Below are positions 54,456 to 63,311 of a stretch of 64,000 nucleotides of DNA, piece by piece (within the stretch, counting starts at the first letter, position 1; each line of letters opens with the position of its first letter). Position numbers and translations under genes: made by a program. Under the pieces are notes generated by a model, which saw only the letters and a program-made list of their open reading frames with translations, made no database searches and was not told the origin of the DNA. Source of the DNA: Aphelidium insulamus (Eukaryota; Aphelidiomycota; Aphelidea; Aphelidiaceae); the NCBI GenBank assembly GCA_036784855.1, contig JAZDSV010000034.1, positions 95,323 to 159,322 on the forward strand. Reading direction: 5' to 3'.

Positions 54456-56244
54456 ATGCGCTCGCTGGAGAGCGTTTTGCGCGCCGAGGTGGCCGAGTGG
54501 GGCGATGACTCGAGGATGCGCGGTCTATTCAGCCAGCTGCCGCGCAGTCGACACCACAATGCCGCTGCCTGGGATGACAAGATTGCCTTTTGGCGGCGGG
54601 TGCTGGCACTGGGGCTTCGGCATGGACTGCTGGGCGCTCGATCGTCGGCGGCGGCGTCGTTGTCGTCGTCATCGTCGCCGTCTTTGCGGTCATCACCGCC
54701 AGCTCTGTCTGTACTGATCGCGACAGAGCATGGCACCACACCGTCACGGCTGGCACTTGACGTGCGCATGGAGTCCGGCAGCGACTGTCTGCTAGAGTGG
54801 GAGTTTGTGCGGGATGGCCTGCGGCCGCGGTGTATCGCCGGAGTGGTGGTACGTGGCATTACTGTAGGCACCAAGTGTGTGTGTTTATGCGTATATGAAC
54901 TGGCTGCACGTAGTCAGAGAGAGCTTGTACGCACGGACCGCTCGCTGGTGGATGTGGACACCTACTTTTTCCAGCTAGGAAGCAGCTCCGCGACACACGG
55001 ACGCTCGCTTGCCGCAGCACTGGCATTGCGCACACTAGACACCATGTGGTGGACTACACGGACACTGTTCGGCGCCGTGGCACCACTCATTCCACAGCCA
55101 ATGCGGCTGTTTGGCGCCGGCACACCGCAGCCAGACACTCCAGTACCCAGCGGGAGATATGTGTACATGCCGGCCGTGCAGGAGGTTGCCGCACACCTTG
55201 CCTCCACACTGATCGCGGCGGCGCAGTCCTCAGAACACTGGACCGGGCGCTTGCTCACGGTTGATCAGTTCCGTGACAGGTTCCTGGCGCCCACATGGCA
55301 CACGCTCTTTGGCGCCGATGCCCAGATCAGTGGCGAGGATGCGCGGATAGTGTTGCACTGTCTGCACAATTTGCATCTGGTCTCAGTGGATCCGGCCACC
55401 GATGCACGCGGCGCCGCCAGGGTGAAGATCGTATCCACGCCCGCCGAAGCTCCATGGACTACCGAAGAGCGAGACTTTGTCCAGCTACTGCAGTCTCGTC
55501 TCGCTGTTCAGCGCCACGTAGACCAGCTGCATGTCCGCATAGACTCGTACGTGCAATGAAATTGTATGTATATATATATATATGTATATATATGTACACG
55601 AAGATGACCATTAATGTCACTCTGATAGGCTGGAGGCGGAGGCCCGCACGCTTATTGCGCGTGGCAGGAGGCAGGCTGCAATGGCTGCGCTAAAGCTGAA
55701 GCAATCGGCATCCCGGACACTGACCCAGCGCCTGGAGGCACTGTGCACGCTGGACGAGATTATTTTCCGCATCCAGCAGGCGCAGACGGACAAAGAGGTG
55801 CGATTAATTATTATTAACATTTGAGTGAGAAGAGCGCACTCATGCACATAGATTGTCGCGGCTCTGCAAGTTGGCGCCAAAGCACTGGATGCCACGCTGA
55901 CGGCCGGTCCATCGGTGGATGCGGTGGAGACACTGATGGATCAAGTCAGCGACACGCTGGCTGATGCGCGACTGGTCGATCAAACACTGGCTGCCGGTGT
56001 GCAGAGTGTCACATTATCCACTGATGCCGAGGTGGAGGCCGAGTTGGATGCATTGCTGGCCGCGCAAGAGCTGGAAGCACAAGCGGACAGAGAGCAGCGC
56101 GACTTGGAGCGTGCCGAGGCAATGCTCTCCACCATGCCAGCAGTTCCCGCAGCTCATCCAGCCGTATCGGAGGAAGCCGGCACCGTGGATGTACAGCGTT
56201 CAGCGCCGAAAGGGGAGAAACAGCAAGCACTTGAAGCTGAATAA
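54456..56244 (+). CDS. CHMP7: CHMP7-like ESCRT-III protein
   Basis: ESCRT-III/ESCRT-II hybrid that recruits ESCRT-III to the nuclear envelope and endosomes. The N-terminal half has the winged-helix signature WDDKIAFWRRVLALGLRHGLL and a second helix-turn region (LTVDQFRDRFLAP, HNLHLVSVDP). The C-terminal half is Snf7-like: LEAEARTLIARGRRQAAMAALKLK, SRTLTQRLEALCTLDEIIFRIQ, then ALDATLTAGPSVDAVETLMDQVSDTLADA and an acidic end. Introns near 55550-55627 (TA-rich) and 55798-55852. A poly-Ser run (about 54645-54690) interrupts the N-terminal domain. ATG at 54456, TAA at 56242-56244. Confidence 0.85.
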
Positions 56245-56287
56245 TACCATCATTGATGTACACTGAATGTATATTCCACGTTTAAGC

Positions 56288-56533
56288 TTAGCGGGCCAGA
56301 CGCTCACCCACAGTGCGCTCCACCATCAACTTGGCACTGTTGCGGTCAAAGTGCTGTTGCTTGCACGCGTCGGCATTCACACAGCCGTGCGCCTCGATGG
56401 TGCGGTGACGCGAGCAAAAGGACTGCTTGCAGAACTTGCAGTCACCAATGATCTTGGCGGGGCGAGAGGTGCAGTTCTGTGCGGGACAGCAGCCGCTCTT
56501 CTTCACAGACGACACGGTGGTATTATTATTCAT
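56288..56533 (-). CDS. AN1-type zinc-finger protein
   Basis: Small 81-residue protein with one AN1-like zinc finger: CCPAQNCTSRPAKIIGDCKFCKQSFCSRHR, then HGCVN and DACKQQ, giving the C-x2-C..C-x2-C..C-x4-C..H-x5-H-x-C order. ATG at 56533 (MNNNTTVSSVKKSG), stop at 56288. A longer open frame upstream is TG-repeat-derived and ignored. Small single-AN1 proteins such as fungal Tmc1 respond to proteotoxic stress and bind the proteasome; that role is inferred. It converges on CHMP7 (43 bp between stops). Confidence 0.8.
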   Translation of the reverse strand: MNNNTTVSSVKKSGCCPAQNCTSRPAKIIGDCKFCKQSFCSRHRTIEAHGCVNADACKQQHFDRNSAKLMVERTVGERLAR

Positions 56534-56669
56534 TGGTGTGCAGTGTGTGTGTGTGTGTGCAGTGCGTAAGTGTACTAGCCGGAGACGCGCGAGGCGGCGC
56601 TCTTTATCAGTGGCGGGACAGCGGCGCACTCCGCGGCAACAGTGATGCCGCGGATAAAGCATTCACAGT

Positions 56670-57191
56670 CTATTCAGGGAAACATTGATGTGCGGATTCC
56701 TGCTCAAAGCGCCAGTAGTCATTCAGGGCCGCCTCCTCGGCAGACTGCCCCCCTGGTTGGCCAGCCGTGTCTGTATTGGCGCCGCTTGCCCCCACCAACC
56801 TGTCCCACTCCTCGCGCAACTCTTGCTCAATCGCCACCCAGTCCTCCACCGTGAGTTCGTGGTGGTCACTGGGATCCACCAATGCCGCAGTGCTACTGGC
56901 AGTATCACTGTGAATGGTGGCACGTAGCCAGCCGGTGAAAGAGTCGGCGGCGGCGGCGGCGTCAGATCCACCATCACCTTGCTCTAGCACCATCAGCGCC
57001 GCCTCGGAGCCCGACTGTCTGGCCTGACTGAGCTGTGCCATCCGCCGGCCGTGCATAGAGTCGGCCAGGTGGCGGTGCAGACGCACTCGCAAATCCGAGA
57101 CAGCCTGCCGCTGTTTAGGCGTGGATCTGCGGGCACCTGCGCCTGCATGTCGACTCTGTCGCGGTGAGCTTGTTGTCTGTGCCGAGTCCAT
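56670..57191 (-). CDS. Possible RPA-interacting-protein-like gene
   Basis: A 173-residue frame with ATG at 57191 and stop at 56670. An Arg-rich helix (LRVRLHRHLADSMHGRRMAQL) is followed by HELTVEDWVAIEQELREEW and EEAALNDYWRFEQESAHQC. The order of a basic helix, an acidic EIQQEL-like helix and a SEYEKS.QFDE-like helix recalls RPAIN, the RPA nuclear import adaptor. The C-terminal zinc-binding part of RPAIN is missing, or lies in an exon I did not find. The assignment is tentative; a plain hypothetical coiled-coil protein is the alternative. Confidence 0.4.
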   Translation of the reverse strand: MDSAQTTSSPRQSRHAGAGARRSTPKQRQAVSDLRVRLHRHLADSMHGRRMAQLSQARQSGSEAALMVLEQGDGGSDAAAAADSFTGWLRATIHSDTASSTAALVDPSDHHELTVEDWVAIEQELREEWDRLVGASGANTDTAGQPGGQSAEEAALNDYWRFEQESAHQCFPE

Positions 57192-57388
57192 CAGTACAGG
57201 TAAAATTATGCGTGGCACACAGTCAGTAAATAGAAGACTACTAAACATACTATATATACAAACTATATATACATACTATATAGACATAGTATATTACTAT
57301 GTATACATAGTTTGTATATAGTCTACATTAAGAGACTACCAACAATATAGAAAAGACAAAAAAACTACGCGATTGCAATCAGGCAAAA

Positions 57389-57761
57389 ATGGAACCGCAA
57401 GTTGACCACGGCCGCGATCCTTGGTGCGTGCGCGTTACCTGCTCATGTGGCTCCTATATTTGTTATATACACACGCGATTAACTCACACAACTAACGCTG
57501 TCTAGTCCGTGGCGTATTGTGGATGATATGGGCGGCGCGTTTGCCATGGGCGCCGTCGGTGGGGGCATCTGGCACGCGATCCGTGGCGCCAAGAATAGTC
57601 CTATTGTGCGTACATGTGTCATATGGTTGATGTGCGCGCATATCAGCAGCTGTTGTCTAATAGTGTATGTGTGCGCGCGTAGGGCGAGAGAAGTGCCGGT
57701 GCATTGATGGCCGTCAAGGCGCGGGCCCCTGTCCTTGGAGGTACTTACACTATATATACAG

Positions 57762-57792
<31 letters not shown>

Positions 57793-58291
57793 ATTTAATC
57801 CACGATGCAGGCAACTTTGCCGTCTGGGGTGGCATGTTCAGCGCGTTCGACTGCTCGCTGGCCGCCCTGCGCCAGAAAGAGGATCCGTGGAATAGTATTG
57901 TGTCTGGCGCGCTGACTGGCGGCTGTCTGGCCATGCGCGGTACATATCAGTATATATACACACATATTATATATATATATATATATATATATCATAGTAT
58001 CTGCATTATGCTGTCTTACATGATCTAGGAGGGCCACGGGTGGCCTTGACATCGGCCGTTATTGGTGGCGTGTTCTTGGCGTGCATAGAGGGCATCGGTG
58101 TTGTGCTGACCAGAATGGCCGCCGACCAGTACAAGCCAGTGCGGCCGGCAGAACCGCCAGCAATGCCGCAGCCATCGCCGCCGCCGACATCATATGCGCC
58201 GCCCGCCGGCGGACAAGAGAGTGGCGCCACGGGATTCTCCAACGCAGATGCGGCCACCACGTACGGCTCGACATCAGCACACGCCATCTAG
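57389..58291 (+). CDS. TIM17: Mitochondrial import translocase TIM17
   Basis: Core subunit of the TIM23 presequence translocase in the inner membrane. Exon 1 (ATG 57389, [11 protein letters not shown]) splices in phase 2 to [20 protein letters not shown], recreating the CPWRIVDD motif. The next exons give [60 protein letters not shown] and [16 protein letters not shown]. Four membrane segments, with a Pro-rich C-terminal tail as in metazoan TIM17. Introns carry (TA)n and (TG)n microsatellites. Stop TAG at 58289-58291. The Arg and Asp residues of the VWGG..D and PWRIVDD motifs are conserved. Confidence 0.93.
57755..57991. repeat. TA/TG microsatellites in TIM17 introns
   Basis: A TA plus TG tract at about 57755-57793 and a TA tract at about 57964-57991, each inside a TIM17 intron. 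Confidence 0.85.
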
Positions 58292-58427
58292 GCACGCCGT
58301 GTGGGCGTCCAGTGGAGAAGACACACATACACACAAACTATTACACTAGAGACACGTGTGCTTGGTCTGTCCGTCTGCCTGTCTGTTTGTGCGCGAACGT
58401 TGTAATCTCGTAATAGACACTGTCGGA

Positions 58428-60597
58428 ATGGCGTCACCGTCCAGCGATATCGAGCTGCGTGTCAAGTGCACGGACCTGCCAGACTTGGACGTGCTGAGTA
58501 AGACCGACTGCACCGTCTTGTTTTACCAGTTCCCGTCCGGTGTGGCCATCCCGCCCAACCTGCTTGCCGCCGCTCTGCCGCCCGGGCTTCGGCTGCTGGG
58601 CAAGGCATGTGATATTCACTCTCGCCCACACGCACATCTTGCACTGCTAACACACAGCGCCGCAGACAGAGACGGTGCAGAACTCGTTGGACCCAGTGTT
58701 CACCACTCCGCTGCGCATGCAGTACCACTTTGAGTGTGAGCAGAGGCTGCGCGCGCTCCTGGTCGATGTGGACAATGCAGCCAGTGCATCGCTGGCCGAC
58801 CAGGACATTATTGGCTGGTGTGACGTGACGGTGGCCACGATAATGGCGTCCAGGGGTTCCTCTGTCACGCTGCCAGTGCACCTGAGCCGTCCGTCACGGA
58901 AAAGTCCGTACATTGACATATTATATGTGTACTCTATATATCGTTTGTATACGCTTATCTCCCTACAATATTGTTAACACACACACACACACACGCGCGC
59001 GATAAGTATTGACAGCTGCTTGCAGAGTCCATGATAACAATTACGGGCGCCGAGATCGTGCAGTGCAATGACACTATCCGTCTAGCGCTGGCTGCCATGT
59101 TGCCGAAAAAGTCTCTCTTTCGCCGGCCTGATCCATTCTTTCGCATATACCGCCCAGGCATTACTGAGGCTGCTGGTATGGTGTTATACATATGCCTACT
59201 ATATATATAGTGTTCATGTGTCAGGTGGCAGTAGTAATAATAATTTGGCCAGCCAGTACGTGGCCGTGTTTGATAGCACGATTGTCAAGAATGAGACAGA
59301 GCCATCGTGGCTAGGCATGGAATTGCGGGTGCAGGACCTGGCACCCAGTGGTGACCATGATAGGCCGCTGGTGCTACACGTCTATGACTGGGAAAAGGAC
59401 GGCGACCATGTGTTCCTAGGTGAGGCCAGGCTGACAATACGGGAGCTAATTGATCGTGGCAATGACGCCCGGTTGGAGATGCGCAAGTTTGCCCTGTACG
59501 CTGGCAGCACCATTGACTTGGGCAAGCGGCAAAAGTCCAATTCCTCGTCGGCGGCATCTGCGACTAATTCCGACGTTATCGGCAGCCTGATGGTCCGTTC
59601 CGCCCAGCTAGTTGTTGTGCCGTCGTTCCTGCAGTACTTGCAAGCCGGCCTGCAGATCAATTTGCAGATCGGAATCGACTTTACAGCTTCGAACGGCAAC
59701 ATTATGGAACCCACGTCGCTGCACTACCAGGCGCCAGGTGGCCAGCAGCCGTCACACTACCAGCACGCAATACTGTCCGTCGCGCCCATCGTTCTCGACT
59801 ATGACACGGACAAGATGGTGGGTGTGTTTGGATTCGGTGCCAAACTGCCATCGGGCGCCGTGTCCCACTGCTGGCCACTGGGTGGCGAGAGTGAGAATGT
59901 GCTTGGACTGGATGGCATACTGTCGGCGTACTCGCTGGCCTGCAAGCACGTGCAACTGTACGGCCCAACCAATTTCTCACCCATCATACGACACATAATG
60001 GAACCGCTGCAACGAGCGCACGGTAAGTGATAAATATATATTTATGTGATATTAACGCATAATTTAGGCGGCATTCCGAGCACCATCGGCGCATCACAGC
60101 AGAATCTGGCGGGCGCTAGAGACCTGCCCCGAGTCTACACCATTCTGATGATTATAACAGACGGCGAAATCACCGACATGGACCAGACTATCCGCGCCAT
60201 AGTCGAGGCATCGCGGCTACCGCTGTCCATCATTATCATTGGCGTTGGGAACTCTGAGTTTGCCAACATGCGCCGACTGGACGCGGATGAGGATGCAAGT
60301 GCAGACGCGGCACCACCGTCATTATCATTTGCTCCCGCAGCTAACACAAAACGGCAGAGCAAAAAGGCGGCCGCGGCGTCCGGCACCGTGGCACGGCTGC
60401 GCGACCCCGAGTCCGGTCACTATGCCGAGCGTGACATTGTGCAGTTTGTGTCGATGCGCGAAGTGTGGCAGATGGGCGGCCAGGCGTCATCGGCCGAGGT
60501 GCATGCGCAACTTGCAAAACAGGTGCTTGCCGAAGTGCCGGCCCAAGTCTGTTCGTACTTTGCGGCGCGCGGCATAACTCCGTCAAACTTTTGCTGA
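58428..60597 (+). CDS. Copine (C2-C2-vWA calcium-dependent phospholipid-binding protein)
   Basis: Cytosolic protein that moves to membranes on calcium rise. C2A begins IELRVKCTDLPDLDVLSKTDC and continues TETVQNSLDPVFTTPL. C2B has MITITGAEIVQCN, RPDPFFRIYRP and VKNETEPSW, then LVLHVYDWEKDGDHVFLGEA. The vWA/copine domain gives YLQAGLQINLQIGIDFTASNG, SLHYQ, VFGFGAKLP, DGILSAYSLA, NFSPIIRHI and ILMIITDGEITDMDQT with a MIDAS-like DFTAS. Some calcium ligands in C2A look replaced. Five introns; the first (58605-58665) has a GC donor. ATG at 58428, TGA at 60595-60597. Confidence 0.9.
58605..58665 (+). other. GC-AG intron in the copine gene
   Basis: The donor AAG|GCATGT and acceptor gccgcag, with a gctaac branch site, join LLGK to TETVQNSLDP in phase 0, giving the copine GKTE.I.N.L.P pattern. 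The GT at 58609 is in the wrong phase. Confidence 0.6.
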
Positions 60598-60769
60598 TTT
60601 TAACTGGACAACACACTATTTCCGATAAATAAATATTTATGATACATGCTATCGCAACCGGTGTACAGATGCATCTGCATTTCCCGGCACGCGCAGAGAG
60701 ATGATGCGCACAGAGGTGCCGGCACCAGCGTACTCGTTTTCTCGATCTGGGTCGGCGTCGAGGCGGACA

Positions 60770-61393
60770 TTATCCAGACGCTCGCTGATGGCGAATCTGT
60801 AGTCCTATTTGTTACATGGTGCTACATATCATACCGATATACCGAAAGCTTACCTGTATATCATCAAGGACTCGAAGAACGCGGCGAGCACGTCGTATAC
60901 GCTCCATCACTTCGGTGGCAGTGGCATCGCGCTCAATATCACGCATTTGTTGATTGTCATACGGTTCACTGAGACGACGCTGGTACTCTGTGGACACATA
61001 CTGCTGTTGCTGTGGCTGCTGCTGCGCGCGCGTAGAATGCGCATAGTTGTAATTGCTGGGCGGCTGCTGTTGGCGCTGTTCATGCTCCTGTCTCAGCGAG
61101 TCATATATGCTGCGCAACAGTGATTCACGGGACTCCATTGTAACCAGCTGGTTTTCAGACGTAGGCGTTTGGGTCGACGCGATATTGGTGGAAAATCGCA
61201 TCGTCTCCACGTCAGTCAGCGCGCGACGCTCCGGCTCCGGCACGGGTAGCCCTAGCAGACGCGCACCGTTTGCTTGGCGTAACAGGTGAAGGTGTGATAC
61301 GGGCGAAAAGAAGGGTGGACGCGACATGGTACTTGCTTTTGCCAGCTCTGCACTGGCATTGTCGCCGGGGAAAACACGCAGTGGCACTCCCAT
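60770..61393 (-). CDS. Gln/Arg-rich hypothetical protein
   Basis: I do not recognise this protein. ATG at 61393 (MGVPLRVFPGDN), with a second candidate MSRPPFF at 61328. It has a Pro/Arg region, a Gln-rich middle (EHEQRQQQ, QQPQQQQ) and a helical end (TEVMERIRRARRVLRVLDDIQ). An intron (about 60856-60799) leads either to IRHQRASG and a stop at 60770, or, if the acceptor phase differs, to a longer protein-like frame running to about 60653. A CCAAT 9-mer lies 78 bp upstream. Confidence 0.45.
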
Positions 61394-61470
61394 AACAAAA
61401 AAAGATGGACTGTAAGCAATCGACACAGCTGTGGTCCATATTGTGTCCGGCCATCACTTCCGGTTAGACT

Positions 61471-61479
61471 GATTGGCTG
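61471..61479 (+). promoter_or_regulatory. CCAAT box upstream of the Gln-rich gene
   Basis: Fourth copy of gattggctg, 78 bp upstream of the ATG at 61393 and flanked by the short palindrome gactg..cagtc. Confidence 0.45.
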
Positions 61480-62797
61480 CAGTCAGGTATATGAGCCCGC
61501 TTCAACAGCTTACATGCTGAAATATTCATACGACAGCAATTTCAGCGCACAAACCACTCGCAGCGAGAATATTTGTGGATATTTTAAGTTGGAGTTCCAC
61601 AAACACTGTAAAGCTGAATGCATGACTGCGTCCAATAGCCAGACGACCAGCACTCGTAGTATGTTTAAAAAACTGACAACATTACAATGGATTAATGAAT
61701 GTTGCAAATTGATGAGACATCGTGCACCGCGACCTTGTGAGCTCTTGACCTATGGGATGTAACTGCTCAAGACAAAACAAATAAGAACCGGATTGTGCTA
61801 ATTTTTCTAGGTGATGATAATGCGGTACAAATCTTTTGGTCGCACAGATGACTACTCAGCGGACATCATTCGTGCGACACCACATCGCAATTATGACTAC
61901 TGGTCGGGCATAAAAGCGCAAACCGTTCGCCCACTATACTCCAAAGAGATAGTAGCCCGTCCATTCTGCTGCACTCGCTGGTAAATGCTACGTAGACAAC
62001 CTGTGGTAAAAAGTTAGAGATGATACCGCTTGAGTACGACAAAAGGATTGCTATACTACCAGCTAATGCCAACAGATGGAAGAGCACAGCAGTTAACTTT
62101 GAGTTCAACCATAACAGTTCAGTGTCTATGCCCTATGCTGGCATGATGAAATGCAGTAGATCAAGGTGAATACGCCAAGAGGCTCTCAGTAGACATACAT
62201 AAGATCGCAGTGGTCAATATTGCCAGCCAACGGAAAAAGAGCAAGGCATGCCTATATGATGCATGTAAGTGGTCAATCCATTGCCAGGGAGACCAGTGAA
62301 GGCCGAGTGCCCCACCTCGTGGGTACAACGGGACGTCTGCACACCGACACTCTGCGTGGCAAGCAGCCGCCCACTCCCACGGCAAACGTGAAACACCATT
62401 TACGCCATGTTGGCGCAGTGGAAACACTCCTTTGTTGTGGGTGCGCGTCTCCCTGTGTGTGTGTCTCCTCTGTCTCTCTTCCGCTGTGTGCTGTGTCTCT
62501 CTCAGTTGCTGCCTTGTCGTCGGTGTGATGGTGGCTTGTGTGGAAGGGTTACACATCACATCATGGTGTCTCACTCTGCTCACTGGTTGTACTGTGTAGA
62601 TGTACTTGCTTCATTGTTGTTGATGGCTCACGACACGTCAGGCGGGGCAGAGACGCGCGGGCAAAACGGCGACGACCATCCACCGCACCACCTGATGCTG
62701 GTACAAGGGCCTAGGCCCTCAATAGAGTCATATCGAGTCATATGGCCCGAGGTCTATGTGAGTCAGAGCGCCCAGAAACAAACAAGGGTCCGACGGG
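61480..62797. other. Intergenic region without a recognisable gene
   Basis: About 1.3 kb with only short open frames on both strands and none that I can support by motif or splice structure. It contains a pyrimidine/TG-rich part near 62440-62520. No tRNA, snRNA or transposon domain was recognised. Confidence 0.5.
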
Positions 62798-62804
62798 TAT
62801 AAAA
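62798..62804 (+). promoter_or_regulatory. Consensus TATA box upstream of the terminal repeat region
   Basis: TATAAAA within gggTATAAAAggg, the best TATA element I noticed in the window. A pyrimidine-rich leader follows. The first ATG downstream (62959) opens only a 16-codon Arg-rich frame (MRHTFAQRRTARRDAA) before TAG. It is followed by gt-type splice donors and then the microsatellite and tandem array. Confidence 0.5.
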
Positions 62805-63078
62805 GGGCGGTGTTTGAGGGCGCAGCGCTCGTTGTTTCCTCGCCGCTTCAAACCGGTTCATCACTTCTCCTTGCCCGCTCGCTCGTTCACTCATAACCGC
62901 TGCTTCACTTATACTTACACACGCCCACACGCCCACACACGCACACACCACCGTCGCCACATGCGCCACACTTTCGCACAGCGACGTACCGCCCGCCGCG
63001 ACGCAGCATAGATTCGCCAGGTTGCACAGTCACAGGTGCGATCACACTCTACCTCTCTTTCATACACATATATATATA

Positions 63079-63231
63079 GACATACATACATACATACATA
63101 CACACATACACACACACATACACACATACATACATACATACATACATACATACATACATACATACATACATACATACATACACACCACTATATACATACA
63201 CACACACATACATACATACATTCATACATAC

Positions 63232-63290
<59 letters not shown>

Positions 63291-63299
63291 TTACACACA
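63079..63299. repeat. (CATA)n/(CA)n microsatellite
   Basis: About 220 bp of CATA tetranucleotide with CA runs, directly before the 153-bp tandem array. The long open frames across it exist only because the repeat lacks stops. Confidence 0.95.
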
Positions 63300-63311
63300 T
63301 ACATACACGAT

